Assembly: GCF_029360665.1 (NCBI RefSeq)
Contig: NZ_JARDUB010000006.1
Location: 62,001 to 126,000, forward strand
Length of the DNA: 64,000 nucleotides
Direction: 5' to 3'
DNA from: Eudoraea chungangensis
GTDB lineage: Bacteria; Bacteroidota; Bacteroidia; Flavobacteriales; Flavobacteriaceae
The notes below the pieces were generated by a model that was not told the DNA's origin, searched no databases, and saw only the letters and a list, made by a program, of their open reading frames with translations. A program made the position numbers and the translations under genes. Shown piece by piece: positions 17,298 through 26,419 of this stretch (its first letter is position 1; the number at the start of each line of letters is the position of its first letter).

Positions 17298-18671
17298 TTA
17301 ATTTAATTTCTCTAGCAAGCCATCCAAAACTTCATCCTTTTCGTCTAAAAGCTGGTCTTTTATTATGATATCCGGTATTACTCCACGATTATTTTTAGCC
17401 CCACTTACACGAAAAATTCTTCCTTTGGAGGTATCTACACCGATTCCTGTTTTTGGAAGTTTATAACTAAAAATTGAGGCATAAAGATTGGGGTATTCAC
17501 CTGTTTCTTCTCCAACGATAATGCCAAAGCCATGGTCCTGTATTTGAGCAGCGGTTACAGTAGATTGCGAATAGGATTGGCGATTTACCAAAACATAGAC
17601 CTGCCCGTCATACCGTTTAGATCTGCGTTGTGGTTGATAAGGCTTGAATTCATAGTCGTATATTTCACCGTCCTTATGCATTAAAATAGACTTCCAATAG
17701 CGCTCCGTAGAATCTCTATTTTTCCGTACATCTTCTTTTAGTAATTTACTGGACTTTAATTGAAATTTAGAGTTCCAATTAAAGGGTTTGTTGGCTATAT
17801 ACGATACCAAATAATCGCCAAAGGCATCATCTCCACCGGAGTGATTCCTTAAATCAATAATTAGGTTTTCAATAAATTTCCCCCGTATTTCCATGAATGC
17901 AGAATCTATAAACTGTTGATACTTTACTAAATCACCCCCAAAATCCCCCGGTTGTAAATAAGCCGTGGAACTGGGCAAAAAGCTAAGCTTCATATCCCGT
18001 TTAAGGATGTCGTTTCGCTTCATTTCATAATCCTCTATCGCTCTTATGGCTTTGAGCTTGTATGTTGAAAGAACTCCATTTTCTTTAAATACCACCTCAA
18101 ATTCATCATACTCACCAAATACACGCCAGAAATACCGGGGAAATGAAAGCATCTCTAACTGTGCGTTTTTAAAATAAAGCCGCTCTGCTGAAATTTGTGG
18201 GTAGATTTCTTGTAAGATATCTTCAATATCTTTCCCATTAATAGTTTTTAAAACTGCGCCTAATTTAAGTTCTTTATTAGACCAGTTTTTTCGCAGCAAA
18301 GCCTTTCCATTTTCGAATGCCAATTCTAAAGGAAAAATTGTTCCTCCGGCTTGTGCAAAGGCAATATAGGTTTCCACAGGAAAGGGAATTCTGGTATGGG
18401 CATTATTTGCCTTGGCAGCCACTTTTTGAAATTGATTAATTGTTTCTAGAAGGGATAGACTATCCTTCTTCTCAACATCCTTTTTAACCTCATAATAATT
18501 CTGTGCAAATTCCTCTTTGGAGGTATAGGCGTATAGGTTAATATGGGTTTTCTCTAGAGAAGTTTTTAAAAATACCAAATCGGACAGTACGTCGTATTTT
18601 GAAAATTGATTCTGTGCCAGAACAAGACAAGAATTTGTAATAAGAAGGAAGAATAAAAAATTTAGCTTCAT
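17298..18671 (-). CDS. Secreted S41 family peptidase (C-terminal processing protease-like)
   Basis: The exported protein has a signal ending VLAQ. The tail-specific-protease fold is visible in the segment LIIDLRNHSGGDDAFGDYL, followed by QVYVLVNRQSYSQSTVTAAQ, where the Ser nucleophile of S41 enzymes is expected, and FGIIVGEETGEYPN. No PDZ domain is obvious. The N-terminal part is the helical/substrate-binding region of the Bacteroidota S41 proteins. The longer frame begins with TTG at 18707; the ATG at 18671 gives a proper signal peptide and lies downstream of a -7 box, so it is preferred. It is 38 bp from the AraC-type regulator gene. Confidence 0.85.
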   Translation of the reverse strand: MKLNFLFFLLITNSCLVLAQNQFSKYDVLSDLVFLKTSLEKTHINLYAYTSKEEFAQNYYEVKKDVEKKDSLSLLETINQFQKVAAKANNAHTRIPFPVETYIAFAQAGGTIFPLELAFENGKALLRKNWSNKELKLGAVLKTINGKDIEDILQEIYPQISAERLYFKNAQLEMLSFPRYFWRVFGEYDEFEVVFKENGVLSTYKLKAIRAIEDYEMKRNDILKRDMKLSFLPSSTAYLQPGDFGGDLVKYQQFIDSAFMEIRGKFIENLIIDLRNHSGGDDAFGDYLVSYIANKPFNWNSKFQLKSSKLLKEDVRKNRDSTERYWKSILMHKDGEIYDYEFKPYQPQRRSKRYDGQVYVLVNRQSYSQSTVTAAQIQDHGFGIIVGEETGEYPNLYASIFSYKLPKTGIGVDTSKGRIFRVSGAKNNRGVIPDIIIKDQLLDEKDEVLDGLLEKLN

Positions 18672-18704
18672 CAAAGTAAATTTATTAAGGAACAGTTTTT
18701 TATG

Positions 18705-18712
18705 CAAAAATA
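18705..18712 (-). promoter_or_regulatory. -7 box for the S41 peptidase gene
   Basis: On the minus strand, TATTTTTG fits TAnnTTTG 34 bases before the preferred ATG and overlaps the alternative TTG start, which supports the downstream ATG. No clear -33 element was found. Confidence 0.4.
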
Positions 18713-18745
18713 GTCCCTCATAAGTCTGTAGTCGTCCTAATGCTT

Positions 18746-19882
18746 CTATTCGGACTTATTTTTAAGTACTTTAAAGTACTCACTGGGAGTTACTTGCATT
18801 TTTTTCTTAAAAATATGGTTGAAAGTAGACTTGGAATTAAAACCACATTCAAAGGCAATAGCCAATAAGGACAGTTTATGGCTCTCTGGATCTTTTAGAC
18901 GCTGCTTAAACTCTGTTATGCGATAGTCGTTAATTAGATCGTAAAAATTTTGTGAACAATTCTGATTAATTTTTAGAGAGACTTGCTTGGGTTTCATATT
19001 AAGTAAATCGGACAGTTTTGCTAAGTTTATTTCAGGATTTAGATAGGGTTTTTTATCCTGCATCAGCTGCTGTAATTTATCAATAAAGTGCTGGTCTTTT
19101 TCCAAGAAAACATTGGATGTTACATTTGATTTTTTAGGAATATCCGAGGGGGTAGAGTAGTTATTTTTTCTAAGATAACCCTGAAAACTAATCCATGTAG
19201 TGAGTATGGAAAGGCCGATAAAGGTTGGAAGGAAGTAGTACTCTCTTAGGCTTCTGTCAAAAAAGAACCGATCAATTTCAGTAAGCACACTCCATAAAAT
19301 AAAAAAAGACCCATAAATGAGAATAGGAAGTTTTAACCAGTTATTGGATCTTTTATCTAAGCTTGCGTAGTATTGTTTTAGTAAAGACTGGTGCTTGTAG
19401 AGCAAGCTTAAGGAAATAATACTATATGTAATGATAGACAGGATGCCTATCCATTGCTGCACCAAATATACATAGCTTAAAGAGGGCAGGGGATTAACGT
19501 ATAAGCCATCCGCCCCAATTCTGTAAATTGAGGTTCTATAGAAGATAAATTCTAAGACCAAGGGTAGAAAGTGAAGCAGATGTTTCTTCGAAAAAGTAAA
19601 GTTTGGATTGGTAACACTTCTAGTATAAAAATACAATGCGGGCCCGATGCCATAAAGCATTTCTAGTTGGACATACCTAAAAATATCAAGCATATCGTAG
19701 TCTTTTAAGACATTAACCAGTACGATGTTAATAGCCATTATCGCATAAAAAAAAGTCAGCATGGCCAAAAATTTCTGAGATAATGATCTAGGGTTTTTAA
19801 AAAACAGCATGAAGCTTAATACGATAGCCTGGAGAGCAAATACACAGATTATAGTAAACAAAATAGTGTTAGAGGTAATCAT
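18746..19882 (-). CDS. Seven-helix membrane protein with C-terminal AraC DNA-binding domain
   Basis: The 378-residue protein has seven predicted membrane helices in its first 240 residues, then a linker and a C-terminal AraC/XylS domain (about 270-375) with two helix-turn-helix units: KLSDLLNMKPKQVSLKINQ and LLAIAFECGFNSKSTFNHIFKK. It is a one-component regulator anchored in the inner membrane, which would need to bring its target DNA to the membrane. This layout is common in Flavobacteriia. It lies 38 bp upstream of the S41 peptidase gene on the same strand and may control it. Confidence 0.88.
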   Translation of the reverse strand: MITSNTILFTIICVFALQAIVLSFMLFFKNPRSLSQKFLAMLTFFYAIMAINIVLVNVLKDYDMLDIFRYVQLEMLYGIGPALYFYTRSVTNPNFTFSKKHLLHFLPLVLEFIFYRTSIYRIGADGLYVNPLPSLSYVYLVQQWIGILSIITYSIISLSLLYKHQSLLKQYYASLDKRSNNWLKLPILIYGSFFILWSVLTEIDRFFFDRSLREYYFLPTFIGLSILTTWISFQGYLRKNNYSTPSDIPKKSNVTSNVFLEKDQHFIDKLQQLMQDKKPYLNPEINLAKLSDLLNMKPKQVSLKINQNCSQNFYDLINDYRITEFKQRLKDPESHKLSLLAIAFECGFNSKSTFNHIFKKKMQVTPSEYFKVLKNKSE

Positions 19883-20148
19883 TGCTCGTGATTAATTTCT
19901 ATTTCCATATGATTAAAAACTAGAATCTAAAAACTACCAAATTAGGTCTATGCTCAGGTTACTAGTAATATTTGCTAAAATAGCTGTCTTTAGAATTGAA
20001 TTAATTGGTGCTAAAATAATACTACTTCTTCAAATCAGCTTGTCTTATTTTATTAAGAACTCTTGCATCTAACCAGTAAACATTGGATGAGCCCTGCATT
20101 TTAAATGACACGAAAAGAATTAGTTGGTAAAGGCCAAGAACGCCGATA

Positions 20149-21093
20149 CTATCTAGCTATTATTCCGGCCTTTATTCCGTTTTCTAAATCAAAATGGTCG
20201 CCAACGGAGCCAACCACGGCATTGAATCGGTCTAATCCCAGTAGCTCACGAAGTATATACAGGGAGTTAATACCAGTACAATGTGCTCCATTAATCTGTA
20301 TTAATCCGAATTCCTTTAATTTTTCTGCTGTCCATGCCAAATGTTCATTCGGAGCTGAAAGTAGATGAAAACCTCCGATCGCCATAAAAATCTTATCCTC
20401 GGAAATCTCCGATCTAATTTGTTCCATAGTATTAATAATGCCCGCATGCCCGCAGCCCGAGAGCAATACAAATCCTTTCGACGTACTAATAGCTATGGAT
20501 TGATCTTCGGGAATGTTATCCTCAATAATTCCATTTTTAGTTTTTATTCTTCCTTTTCCCGACCAGTTTCTTTCGTCGTGTATTCGAGCTACCGGGCCTG
20601 TAGTCCATACCCCCGGAAACAATTCCATGTGGGTGTCATATATTATAAAGGTAACACCATCTCGTTCCAGTTCTTCTTTAATTGCGAGGATTTTATTGTC
20701 CGAATCTACTCTTTCCAAAAAAATACCTTTTCCCACATGAATAGTTTTAAAGGCATCTGGGTTTTTCTTTTTTAATTCTTTCCTTAAGCTTAATAATCCA
20801 CCTACATGATCCCAGTGATTGTGACTAAGAAAAACATCTTCTACATCCGACAATTCTATCCCTAGTTTTTCGGCGTTTTCTAGGACTGTATTTGGTCTCC
20901 CACCTGTATCGAATAATATTTTTTTCCCATCTACCTCCACCAGGGCTGCATATCCCCATTCCCCAATACCGGAATTAGTAACCATAGTAGAGAGAGTAGT
21001 AATTTCTAAGGAAGCTACTGATGCGTTTAAACGCTCTTGAGCAATTGCGCTATTACAAATAAATAGCAGGAAAATTATGGTAATTCTCTTCAT
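20149..21093 (-). CDS. Secreted MBL-fold metallo-hydrolase
   Basis: The 314-residue protein has a Sec signal peptide (ends IAQ) and a metallo-beta-lactamase fold with the two-metal motif HNHWDH (91-96) in VFLSHNHWDHVGG, then VGKGIFLER, HDERNW, and GCGHAGIINTM holding a further His ligand. It belongs to the subgroup related to MptA-like/7,8-dihydropterin phosphate synthases, which act on phosphorylated small molecules. Being exported, it more likely hydrolyses an environmental ester or lactone. It stands alone. Confidence 0.87.
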   Translation of the reverse strand: MKRITIIFLLFICNSAIAQERLNASVASLEITTLSTMVTNSGIGEWGYAALVEVDGKKILFDTGGRPNTVLENAEKLGIELSDVEDVFLSHNHWDHVGGLLSLRKELKKKNPDAFKTIHVGKGIFLERVDSDNKILAIKEELERDGVTFIIYDTHMELFPGVWTTGPVARIHDERNWSGKGRIKTKNGIIEDNIPEDQSIAISTSKGFVLLSGCGHAGIINTMEQIRSEISEDKIFMAIGGFHLLSAPNEHLAWTAEKLKEFGLIQINGAHCTGINSLYILRELLGLDRFNAVVGSVGDHFDLENGIKAGIIAR

Positions 21094-21234
21094 ATTAGAT
21101 GAAGTATAATACTTTTAGTAGTAGGAAATCGTATCTAAGGCATAAAGTATAGGTGTCTTTACTATTACTATGGACATCAATACACTTTAAGTCTACGAGC
21201 TTTAAGCCTTAAAAAGTTATGTATTATATTATTA

Positions 21235-21642
21235 TTACTGCTCGGCATCCGCCAACTTCTTCGTATCCACATATTGTTGAAAAGCAGTGATTTTTCCTTC
21301 TTTATTAAGGGTCCATAAATGTGCTGCCTGGGCATTATAGGTTTTGCCGGTTGCCTTTACTTTAGCATCATATCGCAAAGTAGCCAAGACCATATTGTTG
21401 TCCATGCCGAGGATTTTAATGTCCTGTAACCCAAAGCTATCGTGGTTTGCGCCAAGACGGGCAAATACCCCTTCTAAAACAGCATCGGGGCCAATATAAG
21501 GATTCCCGTCTGCAAGTGAATTACTTTCGGCCTCCTTCCATATAATTTGAGGATGCATGGATGCCAAAACCACAGGGATTTCTCCATTGGCAAAAGCCCG
21601 GTACAAAGAATCAATTAGTTGTATGTTTTCTTGTGTTGTCAT
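21235..21642 (-). CDS. SnoaL-like / NTF2-family protein (cytosolic)
   Basis: The 135-residue protein has no signal peptide and shows an NTF2/SnoaL pattern: IQLIDSLYRAFANGEIPVVLA, then MHPQIIWKEAESN, the PYIGPDAVLEGVF turn and the closing strands ATLRYDAKVKATGKTYNAQ and HLWTLNKEGKITAFQQYVD. Such proteins are usually of unknown substrate, with some acting as isomerases or cyclases. It is monocistronic by spacing. It is closer to classical SnoaL proteins than the lipoprotein NTF2-like genes nearby. Confidence 0.85.
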   Translation of the reverse strand: MTTQENIQLIDSLYRAFANGEIPVVLASMHPQIIWKEAESNSLADGNPYIGPDAVLEGVFARLGANHDSFGLQDIKILGMDNNMVLATLRYDAKVKATGKTYNAQAAHLWTLNKEGKITAFQQYVDTKKLADAEQ

Positions 21643-21881
21643 AAGGTAGTTTTTATTGGTTAGTCTTATTTAACTTATATATTTATAAATGTTCTCTATA
21701 TAAAGTTAATCCATTTTTATTTAGATTCCTGTAGAGGATTACTTATTCATTCCTAACCAACAGTTCCTATATCTTTCTTATAGGTTCAAAAACCGACTAA
21801 TTAACGACCAAAAGGGGTTATGGTTCTTAATAATCTTTTTGTGTAAGGTCGTTTATTCTCCCTTGCTAAATAGTTTAGGGA

Positions 21882-24137
21882 TCAATCTGGTGGAGTATTT
21901 TCCATAATATAGTTGGTTAATAAAGTATATAAATGTCTGGAAGTATTTTCTCCTTCACGTATGCCGTGAGAGCGATTGGGATACGCCATAAATTGAAACT
22001 GTTTATTTTGTTTTATTAGTTCGTTGATCAGCAACTCGGCACTCTGATAATGTACATTATCATCAGCCGTTCCGTGTATTATCAGTAGATTACCTTCTAA
22101 ATTTTTGGCATAGGTAACTGGCGAACCCTTTATAAAGTCTTCTTTGTTTTCCTGCGGAAGTCCCATATAACGTTCCTGGTAAATATTATCATAAATTAAT
22201 TGATTAGAAACAGCGGCCATAGCTACCCCGGTTTTGTAAGTTTCTGGATATTGAAATAGTAGGTTTAATGTCATTGAACCACCTCCACTATGTCCCCATA
22301 CGGCCGTACGGTTCTCATCGAGGTAATCTAGCTTGAGCAGTTCTTTAGCAGCCAGGGCCTGGTCTCTAGTATTTATAATTCCAATTTTCCTATAGATACT
22401 TTTTCGCCAAGCGCTGCCTTTTAAACAAGGTGTCCCGCGGTTGTCCATGTCTATAATTACATAACCTTTCTGGGCCATCATTATATTCCAATGGCCTATT
22501 TGACTGTCTATAGCTTCTTGTCCCCAAGGTTCTCCATATACATGAAAGATTACTGGATATTTTTTGGAGGGGTCAAAGTTGGTTGGTAATACCGAACGAA
22601 CATCCATTTCAATCCCTTCTTCCGTTTTTACTTTGGAAAACTTAACCTCGGGTAATTCCAAAGAATATAGCTTTTGCTTATACGCCTGATTATCTACTAA
22701 TACCTTTATTGTTTTATGGTTTGGTAAACTAATAAACCGAACTGTTCGGACTTCAGTTGTACTTTGGTGGGCATGAATAGCGTACTTCCCGTTTGGTGAA
22801 ATATCATAATTATTAATGCCTTTAAAGGAATCAGGGGTTAATCGTTTTGCTTTTCCGTTTCCCTTAAGATCAGTAAGGAATAAATAACGCTGGGTACTAT
22901 TGTTTGGGGAAGCAATAAAATAAACATCTTTTTCCGTAGTATTGCGCATAGCTGCTACATCGTAGTTAAAAGGGGTAACCAATTTTTTGGTCCCCGATGA
23001 GACAGACACACTGTAAATATGCCGCCATTCATCATTTTCTGTCATTCTTAAAAACTTCGTGTTCTTATCAATTAATGGCAAATCATTATTTTCCCAATTT
23101 CCGGCAGATATGTCTGGATACAATAAATCTACCCAAGTATCTTCTTTCTCCTCATATACCTTGGAAAGTAGGTCTTTCGATGGTGCATAAGACCAAACAA
23201 TTAGTTTATTCTGATGTCGATTCATTTGCTGTATCAACAATAAGTCGTCCGTTACCCACTGAATCCCGGGAATATAATTTTCTTTCTCTCCTCCTGGAAG
23301 AGGAATCCAGGAGATCTTTTTATCGACCAGATTTATCAATCCAATTTTAGCAGCAGATGGATCTTGTCCAACTTTAGGGTACTGCAAAGGGAGGGGTTTT
23401 GAATAAATCGAATCAGTGTTGTTAATCATATAGAAGGTGCCTATGTCTGTAGCGTCTATTTGCCAAAAAGCAAGATGATGGTCTTTAGGGCTTATGGTAA
23501 AACCATCTCTTTTTCCAAATTCTTCTTCATACGCCCAATCAAATGTACCATTGATAATATCACCAGTTCCATCAAAAGTCAATTGGGTTGTTTCTCCTGT
23601 CTGGTAATCCTCTTTGTAAATATTGAAGTTATATACATAGTAAACGAAGCGGTTGTTAAAGGAAAATTTGGCAAACATCAAGGAGGAAGTCTTCAGGGCA
23701 GCGCCTAATTGTTTTAATGTTTTTGTAGATAAATCATATACCCAATAATCTCCTTTGGTATTTAAACGCCAAACCCTACTAGTATTAGTAAAAATTAAAA
23801 CTTTTGACTCATCAGGTGAAAGGGAGAAACTCTCTACTGATAACGATTTACCTTCAGTAATTAATGCATCGGCAGGAACAAGGTATGATTTCTTTTGCGT
23901 GGCACTATTGTATTTCACTAATTCATCTGCATTAGGGCGAGCAGACGATTTTTCAATAGTCACATAGGCTTCTCCATTTTTTATCCATTGAATTTTCCTT
24001 TCCCGTTCTTGTTTAAACTCATCGGAAAACAGTTGATCTACAGTCAGCAATTCGGGGTTTGTACTCACTTGGGCATTTAGAGTTCTAAATCCTATTAGTA
24101 ATACGGCAATTATCAGGTGTTTAGTTCTGTAGTTCAT
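21882..24137 (-). CDS. Dipeptidyl peptidase IV-like S9 family peptidase
   Basis: The 751-residue exported protein starts with a signal peptide ending LNAQ. An N-terminal beta-propeller includes WAYEEEFG (201-208), whose Glu pair anchors the substrate amino terminus in DPP-IV. The C-terminal hydrolase has the Ser nucleophile at 617 (HSGGGS), Asp692 in HGTADDNVHY and His724 in NRSHGI. Note GHSGGGS in place of the common GWSYGG around the Ser. It is probably periplasmic and removes dipeptides from peptide N-termini. It stands alone. Confidence 0.92.
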   Translation of the reverse strand: MNYRTKHLIIAVLLIGFRTLNAQVSTNPELLTVDQLFSDEFKQERERKIQWIKNGEAYVTIEKSSARPNADELVKYNSATQKKSYLVPADALITEGKSLSVESFSLSPDESKVLIFTNTSRVWRLNTKGDYWVYDLSTKTLKQLGAALKTSSLMFAKFSFNNRFVYYVYNFNIYKEDYQTGETTQLTFDGTGDIINGTFDWAYEEEFGKRDGFTISPKDHHLAFWQIDATDIGTFYMINNTDSIYSKPLPLQYPKVGQDPSAAKIGLINLVDKKISWIPLPGGEKENYIPGIQWVTDDLLLIQQMNRHQNKLIVWSYAPSKDLLSKVYEEKEDTWVDLLYPDISAGNWENNDLPLIDKNTKFLRMTENDEWRHIYSVSVSSGTKKLVTPFNYDVAAMRNTTEKDVYFIASPNNSTQRYLFLTDLKGNGKAKRLTPDSFKGINNYDISPNGKYAIHAHQSTTEVRTVRFISLPNHKTIKVLVDNQAYKQKLYSLELPEVKFSKVKTEEGIEMDVRSVLPTNFDPSKKYPVIFHVYGEPWGQEAIDSQIGHWNIMMAQKGYVIIDMDNRGTPCLKGSAWRKSIYRKIGIINTRDQALAAKELLKLDYLDENRTAVWGHSGGGSMTLNLLFQYPETYKTGVAMAAVSNQLIYDNIYQERYMGLPQENKEDFIKGSPVTYAKNLEGNLLIIHGTADDNVHYQSAELLINELIKQNKQFQFMAYPNRSHGIREGENTSRHLYTLLTNYIMENTPPD

Positions 24138-24377
24138 ATAGGCGTTTTTGATGTTTAAATGTGAAATTCAATGGGTATTATGGAGTCTATTTTCTGATGT
24201 TTCAATTTATTTGGGGTACTAATTATAACAAAACGGCATGCTAAGTACTTATCTTTTTTGGTTTGTACTCTGGTATTTATAGAGGCGTATGCCATACATT
24301 TCCCAATTGGCGCAATAATATTTGTCTTTTGACTCATTTAGGGATTTAATCAGGACTGTCCTAAAATAAATTACTTC

Positions 24378-24980
24378 CTATTCATATATTCTGATAATCT
24401 TGCCATTATCTTTTCCTTTCACACTTCTTATATAGGCGTTAACCGCTTTAGACATAGGAACAGGATTGTGTCCTGGGAAATAGTCTTTATACTTTTCATA
24501 AGCATCCTCGACCATTCCTAGTGATACAACATTTACTCTAATAGCATTTTCGGTTTCCAACCCTACGGCTTTTACAAAACTATGAAGTCCGCCATTAACC
24601 ATTGCTGCACTTGCTGTTTGCACTACAGGGTCGTCTGCCAAAATTCCAGTTGAAAGGGTTATAGAGCCTCCTTTATTCAGGAAGTTCTGCCCAACCCTAA
24701 CCAAATTAACCTGTCCCATTAGTTTACTTTTAATACCAATGTAATAATCTTTCTCTTTAAGATCCTTAAAACTTCCCCATTTTGCTTCGCCAGCAATACA
24801 AAGTATAGCGTCTAAAGATCCTGTTTTTTTAAACATACTTTTAATGGAGTTTAGATTTGAAATATCTACTTTGACATCTCCACTGCTGCGCCCTGCAATA
24901 ACTACTTCATTTTCTAGTGAAAAGTAAGAGGCAACCTTCTTGCCGATGGTTCCATTACCACCAATAATTAGTAACTTCAT
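24378..24980 (-). CDS. Short-chain dehydrogenase-type protein (SDR, short variant)
   Basis: The 200-residue protein begins LLIIGGNGTIGKKVASYF, a Rossmann dinucleotide motif GGNGTIG (7-13), followed by VVIAGRSSGDVKVDISN (NADPH-type) and the helix block ASAAMVNGGLHSFVKAVGLE. The usual catalytic YxxxK is not evident: the region where it would sit reads ASAAMVNGG. This short family is annotated as short chain dehydrogenase in Bacteroidota and may not have classical SDR activity. It is monocistronic. Confidence 0.8.
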   Translation of the reverse strand: MKLLIIGGNGTIGKKVASYFSLENEVVIAGRSSGDVKVDISNLNSIKSMFKKTGSLDAILCIAGEAKWGSFKDLKEKDYYIGIKSKLMGQVNLVRVGQNFLNKGGSITLSTGILADDPVVQTASAAMVNGGLHSFVKAVGLETENAIRVNVVSLGMVEDAYEKYKDYFPGHNPVPMSKAVNAYIRSVKGKDNGKIIRIYE

Positions 24981-25084
24981 TTTTTATGTTTTTACAGTCT
25001 CCAATACTATATTATTTAAAACCCCGGGTATTATCTAGAAAGAGGTTTTGCATAGAACGAGTTTTTATATGTCATTTGAGTTGG

Positions 25085-25591
25085 CTATTTCAAAGAAAAA
25101 CTCTTTTCTGACAATCCTTTTTCAATTAAATACCCCTTTAATTCATCTGCTTCTTTTCCTCCAACTTCCGCGTGGTGAAGCAGGCTTAATCCATGTGGAC
25201 CTTTGGAATGTATTAGGTTGGGATATGCTTCTAGGGAAGGTTTAACCAACTCTGTTTTTCCTAACATGGTTAGTACAAAAAGATTTACTCTGGCACCCTT
25301 TTCTATAAGATAGTTAGCCAATTCTTTGTTTCCTTTATGACCTGCACCCTCAATTGCCTCTTCAAAATCTCCATTTCCCCAATCGTATCGGCTATAGATT
25401 AGATTGGGATAGTCAAGCAACATATTTTTTACCTTGTCTAGATTAAAATGCCCAGCAAGAACAAATTCTTTAACTAAGGCAACCTTATATGGCTCTGGGT
25501 CAGTTTGCTTAGTTCCATAAGTAATTGTAGGAATAAGGCTTATTCCTACACTACTCATAATTCCTTTTTCAATAAATCTTTTTCGGTTCAT
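25085..25591 (-). CDS. Ankyrin-repeat protein with Tat-like N-terminus
   Basis: The protein begins MNRKRFIEKGIMSS, an N-terminus resembling twin-arginine signals common in Bacteroidota, followed by a hydrophobic stretch and two to three ankyrin-like repeats (NLDKVKNMLLDYPNLIYS, then DFEEAIEGAGHKGNKELANYL, then SKGPHGLSLLHHAEVGGK). A longer frame starts with TTG at 25630; the ATG at 25591 is preferred because it begins the signal motif. It is likely periplasmic and may mediate protein interactions. A partner cannot be named. Confidence 0.75.
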   Translation of the reverse strand: MNRKRFIEKGIMSSVGISLIPTITYGTKQTDPEPYKVALVKEFVLAGHFNLDKVKNMLLDYPNLIYSRYDWGNGDFEEAIEGAGHKGNKELANYLIEKGARVNLFVLTMLGKTELVKPSLEAYPNLIHSKGPHGLSLLHHAEVGGKEADELKGYLIEKGLSEKSFSLK

Positions 25592-25753
25592 AGTAAGGCA
25601 AGTGGTATTTATTGATACTATTTTCTCCAAAGCTTGTTAATTAAAATCTCGGAGATTTTAAGTTGATGGCTTTAGTTTAATATGGAAATTCTAATCATTT
25701 TTTTGTTTGATTAAGATAGCTACTCTTTTTTATATCGCTCGTATTCAAAGGTT

Positions 25754-26347
25754 TTATTTTTTGGATAGCCTCAACCCTTTGAGCAATAATTTCATACCCC
25801 ATTTCATTAATTCCATAGATTCTTTATTGTTTAAACCGCAAACATCCTTGGTAATAATTAATGGTTCCATTCCCATGTAAATGCTTAATAGGTTTGAAAG
25901 ATCCTCCTTTTCCCTGTTCGTAAGGTCTGTATCCTCTAGTACTAATTTTAGTGTTTTTTTTCGTCTTGCTCCTCTTTTTGGAGAAGAACTACTTGAGTCT
26001 AAAATGGCACTTAGATATTTTCGAAATAAATTTTCATGATTTATGGTGAGTGTGTTGTAGTAGTCTTGAATTTCAAGTATCTGGTCTTCGATACCTTTCC
26101 CCTTCGAGTTGTCATAAAGTGTTTCGGGACTTTGGGTACTCACATCTAGGGCTGCTTCTGCGGCCAATATGTCTATATTGGAAAAGTACCTATAGATAGT
26201 TGCTCGCGATATCCCTGTTTTATTGGCAATGTCTTCTAAGTTAAATACTAATCCCTTATTCAGGAAGTATTGCGCACTTGCCAGTATTTTATTCCTTGTT
26301 TCTAGTTTTTGATTGGTTCTACCAGTATTGACATATTCTTTGTTCAT
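25754..26347 (-). CDS. TetR-family repressor
   Basis: The 197-residue regulator has the N-terminal HTH of TetR proteins: KILASAQYFLNKGL, then FNLEDIANKTGISRATIYRYFSN, followed by a ligand-binding domain without obvious family ties. It faces the cupin gene across a 72-bp region. An operator-like repeat overlaps its own start codon and a second identical-spacing repeat covers the cupin transcription start, so it probably represses both genes. The inducer is unknown. Confidence 0.9.
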   Translation of the reverse strand: MNKEYVNTGRTNQKLETRNKILASAQYFLNKGLVFNLEDIANKTGISRATIYRYFSNIDILAAEAALDVSTQSPETLYDNSKGKGIEDQILEIQDYYNTLTINHENLFRKYLSAILDSSSSSPKRGARRKKTLKLVLEDTDLTNREKEDLSNLLSIYMGMEPLIITKDVCGLNNKESMELMKWGMKLLLKGLRLSKK

Positions 26348-26362
26348 GAGACAAATATCTCG
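26347..26362. promoter_or_regulatory. Operator 1 of the TetR/cupin pair
   Basis: TGAGAC-AAAT-ATCTCG is an imperfect repeat overlapping the tetR start codon. It matches operator 2 (26400-26415) in 12 of 16 positions and in spacing, which supports one protein binding both. Confidence 0.6.
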
Positions 26363-26367
26363 TAAAA

Positions 26368-26399
26368 TTTGGATTAAAAAAAATTATCCCCTAAGTTTG
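26368..26399 (+). promoter_or_regulatory. Promoter of the cupin gene
   Basis: A -33 TTTG (26368-26371), a 20-base spacer and -7 TAAGTTTG (26392-26399) match the Bacteroidota consensus exactly. Transcription should start inside operator 2. Confidence 0.7.
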
Positions 26400-26415
26400 T
26401 GAGATAAAAATCTCA
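26400..26415. promoter_or_regulatory. Operator 2 of the TetR/cupin pair
   Basis: The perfect inverted repeat TGAGAT-AAAA-ATCTCA begins at the first base after the cupin -7 box, covering the transcription start and ending four bases before the ATG. Bound repressor would block promoter clearance. Confidence 0.7.
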
Positions 26416-26419
26416 TAAG

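Noticed and set aside
24155-24337. 60-codon minus-strand frame between the DPP-IV-like and SDR genes
   Set aside because: No recognised domain, signal or ribosome site; its sequence has no coherent hydrophobic or helical pattern and it lies in an ordinary intergenic gap.
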